From assembly GCA_030602675.1 (NCBI GenBank), contig JAUVZH010000164.1:1-6317 (forward strand): a DNA stretch of 6,317 bases, written 5' to 3'. The number at the start of each line of letters is the position of its first letter. The first letter of the stretch is position 1. Positions 1 to 5,340 of this stretch are shown in pieces. The stretch comes from Candidatus Heimdallarchaeota archaeon. Its GTDB lineage: Archaea; Asgardarchaeota; Heimdallarchaeia; JABLTI01. The position numbers and the translations under genes were made by a program. A model generated the notes under the pieces. That model was not told the DNA's origin, did no database searches, and saw only the letters and a list, made by a program, of their open reading frames with translations.

Positions 1-396
1 AAGCAGATTACGTTCAGCAGGATCTGCATCAGGACCTAAAACAAAGTCTGGACCAGCTAGTGCAAAGAAATGCGCTGAATGAGAATACCAAACATGAGCA
101 ACACATGCTAATTTTCTTAAGTCTTCACCAGTTTTTGTTGGTTCTACGTGGAATGCTTTGTCTAGAACTTTAGCACTAGCAATATGATGTGGCCATGGGC
201 AAACACCACAAATCCTAGAAACGATTCTTGGCATTTCCTCAGCAGCTCTACCAATGCAGAACTTTTCAAATCCTCTGTATTCTGTTACTTGGAAGTAAGC
301 GTCTTCCGCATTACCCTTATCGTCTAGGAAAATTGAAATTTTTGCTTCTCCTTCTAATCGAGATACGGGATTTATTTCTATTGTTTTTTTAACCAT
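1..396 (-). CDS. mvhA: Group 3c [NiFe]-hydrogenase large subunit (MvhA-type), N-terminal 132 residues only
   Basis: This is the start of the catalytic large subunit, which holds the NiFe site and activates H2. Only 132 codons lie in the window and the frame is still open at position 1; family members are usually well over 400 residues. The N-terminal NiFe-binding motif is present as RICGVCPWPHH (61-71), with Cys63 and Cys66 as the expected metal ligands. The second motif (DPCxxC near the C-terminus) lies outside. An N-terminal PVSRLEGEAKI (10-20) matches the family's RIEGH-type element, but Glu replaces the common His at position 17. The EYRGFEKFCIGR segment (39-50) and the FVLGPDADPAERN segment (118-130) are typical of group 3 F420-nonreducing enzymes. 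The ATG at 396 is supported by GGAGG 7 nt upstream and by the start of homology directly after it. The frame has no stop and the reading is clean. Confidence 0.93.
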   Translation of the reverse strand, partial: MVKKTIEINPVSRLEGEAKISIFLDDKGNAEDAYFQVTEYRGFEKFCIGRAAEEMPRIVSRICGVCPWPHHIASAKVLDKAFHVEPTKTGEDLRKLACVAHVWYSHSAHFFALAGPDFVLGPDADPAERNLL

Positions 397-403
397 TTAA
401 ATT

Positions 404-408
404 CCTCC
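404..408 (-). promoter_or_regulatory. Shine-Dalgarno sequence for mvhA
   Basis: GGAGG on the minus strand lies 7 nt upstream of the ATG at 396, inside the 18-nt mvhG-mvhA gap. It fixes the start of the truncated mvhA gene. Confidence 0.85.
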
Positions 409-414
409 ATTCTC

Positions 415-1437
415 TCATTTGACTGAATCCGATTTCTCCTCTTTAGCTTTCTTTTGCTTTATGTGCATTAGAATCTGAGGAACGGCAAATCGATAGAATG
501 TACCAAAGGGGTCAACTACCTGATCCATTAATTTCTTTAGTCCTTCTTCTCCTAATTCACCTTCTTTCTTAGCTCCAGCAATTGATGCTATAGCAGAAAG
601 CATTTTCAAACCAGGTTCATCTACTTCTGGTGCTGGACCAAAACAACCTCTACAAGGCATATTGGCATCTCCAGTGCACTGATTACCACAACCAGCTCTT
701 GTAGCTGGTCCCATACAGATAAGTCCTTGAGCAAGTAGACATTTTTCAGGATCTGGATTAATCTCATATGGTCTAAGGAATTTATTGATGACAATTTCAT
801 CAGGTTTTTCTCGACCACATTCTTCACACCGAGCTTTATCGCCTGCAACAACTGTTCCTTTAGGTGGTAATTCACCATTTTTAATAAAGTTGGTAATTAT
901 ATCAATGAGAACTAACCATTGATCACGAACAGGTGGACATCCTGGAACATAGTAATCAACATCTACTTCTGAAGAAAGTGGTAAGCAAGAGTCTAAAAGC
1001 TTTGGTAAAGTCATTTTTCTTCCTTTTTTGTATTCAGAAGAAGTACGCATATGATTTGGACCAGAATCATCCATATTATAGCCATGGACATAAGTCTCAT
1101 CAAGTAATTCAGAAGCAGTAAATGGATTAGCCAATTGAGGGATTCCACCGAAACATGAACATGCTCCATAGGCGATTAGTACCTTACTCTTCTTTCTGAA
1201 CAAATGAGCTAATTCAGCATGTTCAGAAGTTCTTATTGGACCATGATATAGTGTAATATCAATTTCATTGTCTTTAAGAGCTTTAACATCTTTTATCTTA
1301 AAGTCAGCTGCTAATTGCCAATATTGAAGCTCAATTACTTCATCTATTGGAATCAGTAGCTCATTTAAATCGATAATAGACATATCACAACCTCCGCAGT
1401 ATGATCCTGCAGCTACCGCTAGTTTTATTTTAGTCAT
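415..1437 (-). CDS. mvhG: Group 3c [NiFe]-hydrogenase small subunit (MvhG-type)
   Basis: This is the electron-transfer small subunit of the Mvh-type hydrogenase, carrying iron-sulfur clusters from the NiFe site of MvhA toward MvhD and HdrA. It has 340 residues, somewhat longer than I recall for methanogen MvhG (about 300). The proximal [4Fe-4S] ligands are visible as SYCGGC (Cys14, Cys17), GACSCFGGIP (Cys93, with an extra Cys95) and VPGCPP (Cys167). The C-terminal part holds the additional cluster ligands: CEEC (204-207), CLLAQGLICMGPATRAGCGNQC (Cys233, 241, 250, 254) and PCRGCFGP (Cys262, 265). The GLICMGPAT and PCRGC motifs are characteristic of group 3 small subunits. There is no twin-arginine signal, so the enzyme is cytoplasmic. 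The ATG at 1437 is 1 nt past the mvhD stop, with a GGAGG placed rather far upstream (12 nt). The C-terminal tail (about 326-340) is highly charged. The gene ends in TGA 18 nt before mvhA. Confidence 0.95.
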   Translation of the reverse strand: MTKIKLAVAAGSYCGGCDMSIIDLNELLIPIDEVIELQYWQLAADFKIKDVKALKDNEIDITLYHGPIRTSEHAELAHLFRKKSKVLIAYGACSCFGGIPQLANPFTASELLDETYVHGYNMDDSGPNHMRTSSEYKKGRKMTLPKLLDSCLPLSSEVDVDYYVPGCPPVRDQWLVLIDIITNFIKNGELPPKGTVVAGDKARCEECGREKPDEIVINKFLRPYEINPDPEKCLLAQGLICMGPATRAGCGNQCTGDANMPCRGCFGPAPEVDEPGLKMLSAIASIAGAKKEGELGEEGLKKLMDQVVDPFGTFYRFAVPQILMHIKQKKAKEEKSDSVK

Positions 1438-1438
1438 G

Positions 1439-1885
1439 TTAATGTTTTACCTCCGAGATTAATCCATGTGGTTTAAGTGGATTTGGGGGGAGACGTTTCA
1501 ATTTCTCAATAAAATCTTTCATTACTGTAACATATTTCTTTGCCTCGGCAGAAGATATCCATTCAAGAAGAATTCGTTCTTCTTCAATACCGAGCTGTCT
1601 TGCGAGTTCTTTCACTAATAGCATTCTTTTAAGCGTTTTGTAATTCCCAACTACATAATGGCAATCACCTGGATGACAACCAGCTACTATAACTCCATCT
1701 GCTCCTTCAGTCAGTGAATCAAAAACATAGTTTGGATCAACACGTCCTGAGCATGGTGTTTCAATAGTAATAACATTATCTGGATACTTCATTCGTGTAA
1801 CACCTGCAAGATCCGCAGCATTACTACTACACCATTTACATAGAAATGCTATAACTTTGGGTTCAGGATTTAGGATTTTAGACAT
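1439..1885 (-). CDS. mvhD: Hydrogenase iron-sulfur subunit D (MvhD / FlpD family)
   Basis: MvhD is the small iron-sulfur adaptor that carries electrons between the MvhGA hydrogenase and HdrA. In characterised complexes it binds a [2Fe-2S] cluster. The protein has 148 residues, typical of the free-standing form. Conserved cysteines appear in FLCKWCSSNAADLAG (Cys16, Cys19), TPCSGRVDP (Cys45) and AGCHPGDCHY (Cys70, Cys75), the five-cysteine pattern of the family. In some methanogens one cysteine of this protein is selenocysteine; here all are plain Cys. The ATG at 1885 lies 18 nt after the hdrA stop. Only a weak GTGAG Shine-Dalgarno-like sequence lies just upstream (plus strand 1890-1894), so translation may depend partly on coupling to hdrA. 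The gene ends in TAA, one base before the mvhG start. Its position between hdrA and the hydrogenase genes matches its physical role as a bridge. Formate dehydrogenase can replace hydrogenase as the MvhD partner in some species, but the next genes are clearly hydrogenase. Confidence 0.96.
   Translation of the reverse strand: MSKILNPEPKVIAFLCKWCSSNAADLAGVTRMKYPDNVITIETPCSGRVDPNYVFDSLTEGADGVIVAGCHPGDCHYVVGNYKTLKRMLLVKELARQLGIEEERILLEWISSAEAKKYVTVMKDFIEKLKRLPPNPLKPHGLISEVKH
1450..1454 (-). promoter_or_regulatory. Shine-Dalgarno sequence for mvhG, inside the mvhD 3' end
   Basis: GGAGG on the minus strand lies within the last codons of mvhD, 12 nt before the mvhG ATG at 1437. The spacing is longer than usual. 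With the genes only 1 nt apart, re-initiation by ribosomes finishing mvhD may help. Confidence 0.65.
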
Positions 1886-1903
1886 TTAACTCACACACTT
1901 TTT

Positions 1904-3898
1904 TCATTTTGCTTCCTCTTTTAAAGCAACATGGATCATTTTTTCCATCTGCTTATGAGTTAGGTTCTTTAATATCAATGCTTGACTTGCGCATGCACTA
2001 ACACAAGTTCCACAACCCTCACATAATATTTCATTAACAACTGAAGTTTTGTTAGCATCATCGAATGTTATAGCTCCATATGGACAGAGACTTTGGCAAA
2101 CCTTACAACCACAGCATTTGTCTTCGTCTACAGTTGAAACTAATGGTTCATGGTATAATTTTGGTTGCGAGAGGATAGAAATTGCTTTGGCAGCTGCTGC
2201 ACTGCCTTGTGCGACAGATTCAGGAATATCTTTTGGTGATAAAGCTGTACCGGCAACGAGCAAACCAGAAACTAAGCTTTCAACTGGTTTAAGTTTCATA
2301 TGAGCTTCTTTAAAGAAGCCATATTCATCTAAGCTGCATTTAGTTATTAATGAAATAGACTTAGTATCAAATGATGGAATCATTGCAGGAGCTAAAACAA
2401 CCAGATCAGCTTCTACCTCGAGTCTTTCACCAGTCAATGTATTAGCTGCCCATATAATTGTTTTATCTCCATCTCTGAAGATCTTGGATGGTTTGCCTCT
2501 GATATATATAACACCTTTTTCTTGAGCTCTTTGTATAAATTCCTCATAACCTCTACCTGCTGCTCGGATGTCAATATAGAAAACATATACTTCAGTATCA
2601 GGTGCCAGATCTTTAAGAAGTAAGGCATGTTTCCCTGTATAAGTACAACATATTTTACTACAATAAGCCATATGATGTTCTGGATCACGACTTCCGACAC
2701 ATTGTACGAAAACTACAGTTTCTGGTTTCTTATGATCAGAAGGTCTTAAAACAACACCACTGGTTGGTCCAGAGCTGCTTAATAATCGTTCGAATTGTAT
2801 GCCGTCTATAACATCAACATCAGTTCCAAATTCATATTCTTGGATTTTAGAAATGTCATAGAGATCGAAACCAGTTGCTATTATTATGGAACCGAATTCC
2901 ATGTTCTTAATTTTTGTTACCATATCATAATCAATAGCTTCAGGTCCACAAGCGTCTCTGCATTTTGAACAAATTAATGGATGTATACCTAAACAATTGT
3001 CTATATCTAATGTATATACACTAGGTACTGCTTGCGGAAATGGCATATATATTGCTTTTCTTGGTCCTAAACCGCCTTCAAATTCAGCCGGTACAACTAC
3101 TGGACATACTTTTACACAATCATCACACAATGTACATTTATCGGGATCAACATATCGGGGATACTCTTTAATCTCGACTTTAAAATTTCCAACAAAACCA
3201 GAAACGCTTGTCACTTCTGCATTTGTTATTAAATTAATATTCTCGTTGTGTGCAATTGCAGACATTTTTGGTGATAGAATACATTGTGAACAATCAAGTG
3301 TTGGAAAAGTTGAGGCCAATTGTGCCATATGTCCTCCAATAGTTGGGGATTTCTCTACAAGAGTTACTTTAAAACCAGCATCAGCTACATCTAATGCTGC
3401 CTGTATTCCAGTTATACCTGCACCAATTATTAAACATGTTCTATTTACCTCTACAGAGGCTGGAGTAAGAGGTTCATTGAGTAAAGCTTTTTCAACTTTT
3501 GTTTCAATAATTTTAATTGCCTTTTCAGTTGCTTTTTCTCTATTAGTATGAACCCAGCTACATTTCTCTCTGATATTTGCTATTTCAACTTCATATTTAT
3601 TCATACCAACATTTTCTGCAGCACTTCTGAAAGTTTCTTCATGTAATGTTGGAGAACAACATGCACAGACTATTGCATTTAATTTGCTTGTTTTTATGGC
3701 TTCTTGCAGTTCCTTTTGTCCAGGTTCTGAACAAAGGTAATTACTATGTGTTGTAAAAACAACACCTTCAAGATCTTTTGAAACATCTGCTGCTTTCTTT
3801 ACATCAACCATTTCAGCAATATTTTTACCACAATGACAAACAAAAACACCTATTCGTTTATTGGTTGTTTTACTACTTTTCTTTCCATCAGCAGTCAC
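1904..3898 (-). CDS. hdrA: Heterodisulfide reductase subunit A (HdrA), FAD/iron-sulfur electron-bifurcation hub
   Basis: HdrA is the cytoplasmic flavoprotein that in HdrABC-MvhADG complexes splits or merges electrons between H2, ferredoxin and a high-potential acceptor. Its 664 residues are full length. Domains in order: an HdrA N-terminal domain with VFVCHCGKNI (18-27), CSEPGQ (56-61), a CCSPTLHE segment (80-87) and IREKCSWVH (109-117); an FAD-binding Rossmann fold with GAGITG (159-164) and the VEKSPTIGGHMAQL stretch (181-194); LDCSQC (201-206); an inserted ferredoxin module with Cys255/258/261/265 and Cys302/310/313/317; QCVGSRDPEHHMAYCSKICC (399-418) with Cys413/417/418; and a C-terminal 2x[4Fe-4S] ferredoxin domain with Cys595/598/601/605 and Cys626/629/632/636. 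Every expected cluster cysteine is present. The start is GTG, immediately after the korC stop with a Shine-Dalgarno 11 nt upstream; no ATG lies between it and the conserved N-terminus. mvhD follows after 18 nt. HdrB and HdrC are absent from the window. Confidence 0.97.
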   Translation of the reverse strand: MTADGKKSSKTTNKRIGVFVCHCGKNIAEMVDVKKAADVSKDLEGVVFTTHSNYLCSEPGQKELQEAIKTSKLNAIVCACCSPTLHEETFRSAAENVGMNKYEVEIANIREKCSWVHTNREKATEKAIKIIETKVEKALLNEPLTPASVEVNRTCLIIGAGITGIQAALDVADAGFKVTLVEKSPTIGGHMAQLASTFPTLDCSQCILSPKMSAIAHNENINLITNAEVTSVSGFVGNFKVEIKEYPRYVDPDKCTLCDDCVKVCPVVVPAEFEGGLGPRKAIYMPFPQAVPSVYTLDIDNCLGIHPLICSKCRDACGPEAIDYDMVTKIKNMEFGSIIIATGFDLYDISKIQEYEFGTDVDVIDGIQFERLLSSSGPTSGVVLRPSDHKKPETVVFVQCVGSRDPEHHMAYCSKICCTYTGKHALLLKDLAPDTEVYVFYIDIRAAGRGYEEFIQRAQEKGVIYIRGKPSKIFRDGDKTIIWAANTLTGERLEVEADLVVLAPAMIPSFDTKSISLITKCSLDEYGFFKEAHMKLKPVESLVSGLLVAGTALSPKDIPESVAQGSAAAAKAISILSQPKLYHEPLVSTVDEDKCCGCKVCQSLCPYGAITFDDANKTSVVNEILCEGCGTCVSACASQALILKNLTHKQMEKMIHVALKEEAK

Positions 3899-4465
3899 TT
3901 ATTTCTTAGCCTCCTGCTGTTTTGCTTTTTTAGCATATTCGATTCCCAATTGGAATGCTTTTTGATTTAAATCTTTGAATCTTGCTGGTACCATTTGAAG
4001 AACGGATTTAAGAATTGCATCTTTGCTAACAAGATTATTTAGCTCAGCAAAAAAACCGAGCATTATAATATTTGCTACAATTTTTTTTCCTAATTTCTTC
4101 TCAGCAATTTCTGTTGCTGGGATTTTGTAAATTCTACTAGCTTTATTCATTCTTTCATCTACCGGTACTAGATTTTCTTCGTAAAGAAACAATCCTCCTT
4201 CTTTTAATGAATCAATATACTTTGTGTAGGCTTCTTTACTCATACAGATGAAAATTTCAGGTTCTGTGACATAAGGAAAATCTACTATTTCATCTGATAT
4301 CACAACATTGCTTGCACTTGCTCCTCCTCTGCTTTCAGGTCCATAGGATTGAGTTGTTACACTATTTTTCTTTTCAATAACGGAAACTGCTGAACCCAGA
4401 ATCTTTCCAGCTAAGGCAATACCTTGTCCGCCGAATCCGCATATTCTGATTTCGTGTCGAGTCAT
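3899..4465 (-). CDS. korC: 2-oxoacid:ferredoxin oxidoreductase gamma subunit (KorC-type)
   Basis: This is the gamma subunit of the 2-oxoacid:ferredoxin oxidoreductase (POR/KOR gamma domain family), which in related enzymes contributes to CoA binding and completes the KorABC assembly. It has 188 residues, the usual size for a free-standing gamma chain. The family signatures are clear: GFGGQGI at 10-16 near the N-terminus, SYGPESRGG at 40-48 and ANIIMLG at 131-137. The C-terminus is lysine- and glutamine-rich. The ATG at 4465 lies 5 nt after the korB stop and has an AGGTGA Shine-Dalgarno 5 nt upstream. The stop codon TAA directly touches the GTG start of hdrA. The gene carries an A8 tract (plus-strand T run at 4081-4088) in an intact frame. 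No ferredoxin-like delta subunit (KorD) follows it; it may lie upstream of korA, outside the window. Confidence 0.94.
   Translation of the reverse strand: MTRHEIRICGFGGQGIALAGKILGSAVSVIEKKNSVTTQSYGPESRGGASASNVVISDEIVDFPYVTEPEIFICMSKEAYTKYIDSLKEGGLFLYEENLVPVDERMNKASRIYKIPATEIAEKKLGKKIVANIIMLGFFAELNNLVSKDAILKSVLQMVPARFKDLNQKAFQLGIEYAKKAKQQEAKK
3910..3915 (-). promoter_or_regulatory. Shine-Dalgarno sequence supporting the GTG start of hdrA
   Basis: AGGAGG on the minus strand sits inside the 3' end of korC, 11 nt before the GTG at 3898. It is the main support for the non-ATG start of hdrA, together with the lack of any ATG between this GTG and the conserved N-terminal domain. Confidence 0.75.
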
Positions 4466-4470
4466 CTATT

Positions 4471-4476
4471 TCACCT
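4471..4476 (-). promoter_or_regulatory. Shine-Dalgarno sequence for korC, overlapping the korB stop codon
   Basis: AGGTGA on the minus strand is formed by the last sense codon (AGG, Arg289) and stop codon (TGA) of korB, 5 nt before the korC ATG at 4465. A ribosome terminating on korB therefore sits on the korC initiation region, which suggests translational coupling. Confidence 0.75.
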
Positions 4477-5340
4477 TTTTTTCTGTGCTTTCTTTGTAAT
4501 TAATGCTAAACGATCATTAAGAGTTAACAGACCTTTCTTATCAACAAACTCTCCAACAATTAAGTCGTTTCCAAAAACAATATTTGTTTCTTTTGGATCT
4601 ATTCCATGTTTTATTACTGTGTGTTTTTTGAAGAAATTGAGCATTTTTAAGCCAGTATCGAATTTATTCCTTCGTCCAAATGTTGTAGGACATGGATTGA
4701 TAACCTCAATAAAATTAAATCCTTTTTTAAGAATTGCTGTTTCCATTGAGCTCATTAATCGTCGTGCGTTTAGTGAAGTCCAACGAGCAACATAAGATGC
4801 ACCTGCAGCAGCAACTAATGCACTCAGATTAAATGATGGTTCTACATTACCGTGTGGTGAGGTAGTAGTCCAAGCTTCTTCTGGAGTAGTAGGAGCTAAT
4901 TGACCACCAGTCATACCATAGTTGAAATTGTTTGAACAAATAACTGTGATATCTACATTCCTTCTTGCTGCATGAATTATGTGATTTCCTCCAATAGCGA
5001 ATAAATCACCATCTCCTGAAAAGACTATTATATTTAATTCAGGATTTGCTAATTTTAAACCAATAGCAAATGGAATCGCTCTACCATGAGTTGTGTGAAA
5101 AACATCTAGGTTCAAATAACCTGAAACTCTTCCAGTGCAACCTATTCCAGAAACAACTACGATTTTGTTAAGATCTACACCAGAATTTGCGATTGCTTGG
5201 ACAAAGCATGATAACACACTACCAAGTCCACATCCGCTGCACCAAACATGGGGTAACCTATCCCATCGTAGCAAATAATCCATAGGATGTTTTTTTGCTT
5301 CTAAAATAGTGTCTCTTACTTCTTTTTCTGTAGCGGTCAT
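4471..5340 (-). CDS. korB: 2-oxoacid:ferredoxin oxidoreductase beta subunit (KorB-type)
   Basis: This is the thiamine-pyrophosphate and [4Fe-4S] subunit, where 2-oxoacid decarboxylation takes place. It has 289 residues, a normal family length. The TPP/Mg signature is visible as SGDGD at 108-112 followed by SNNFNYGMTGGQ at 136-147. Four cysteines fit the family cluster ligands: Cys34 and Cys37 (WCSGCG), Cys68 (GIGCTG) and Cys217 (NPCPT). GHTR-like substrate-loop residues appear as HTTHGRAIPFAIG at 82-94. The ATG at 5340 is chosen because it forms an ATGA overlap with korA and has a good Shine-Dalgarno sequence about 9 nt upstream; Met20 is a weaker alternative. The short chain and spacing to korA and korC match a KorABC enzyme with separate subunits. 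The gene ends in TGA, and that stop codon is also part of the korC Shine-Dalgarno sequence. The exact 2-oxoacid cannot be read with certainty. Confidence 0.95.
   Translation of the reverse strand: MTATEKEVRDTILEAKKHPMDYLLRWDRLPHVWCSGCGLGSVLSCFVQAIANSGVDLNKIVVVSGIGCTGRVSGYLNLDVFHTTHGRAIPFAIGLKLANPELNIIVFSGDGDLFAIGGNHIIHAARRNVDITVICSNNFNYGMTGGQLAPTTPEEAWTTTSPHGNVEPSFNLSALVAAAGASYVARWTSLNARRLMSSMETAILKKGFNFIEVINPCPTTFGRRNKFDTGLKMLNFFKKHTVIKHGIDPKETNIVFGNDLIVGEFVDKKGLLTLNDRLALITKKAQKKR

Noticed and set aside
621..1121. Short open frames inside mvhG on both strands (minus 621-878, plus 933-1121)
   Set aside because: Both are shadows of mvhG in other frames with no family features.
1886..1903. Promoter in the hdrA-mvhD gap
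   Set aside because: Eighteen nucleotides cannot hold an archaeal BRE/TATA promoter with a leader, and I saw no convincing TATA box placed for mvhD at the hdrA 3' end.
2049..2700. Short open frames inside hdrA (plus 2049-2303, minus 2434-2700)
   Set aside because: They lie in alternative frames of the conserved HdrA coding region and show no domain of their own.
2997..3551. Open frame of 184 codons on the plus strand
   Set aside because: It lies wholly opposite the well-supported hdrA gene, has no recognisable domain, and its composition mirrors the antisense of conserved HdrA codons.
4081..4088. A8 tract in korC (T8 on the plus strand) as a programmed frameshift or sequencing error
   Set aside because: The korC frame is intact through the tract with conserved motifs on both sides, and such runs are expected in AT-rich lysine codons.
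4424..4795. Open frame of 123 codons on the plus strand spanning the korB-korC junction
   Set aside because: It is antisense to korB and the start of korC, both strongly supported by family motifs; no motif or Shine-Dalgarno sequence supports it.
415..5339. Possible selenocysteine (in-frame TGA), since HdrA and MvhD homologues can be selenoproteins
   Set aside because: The candidate Sec positions read as Cys codons in hdrA and mvhD, and the TGA codons ending korA, korB, hdrA and mvhG fall at normal family lengths.
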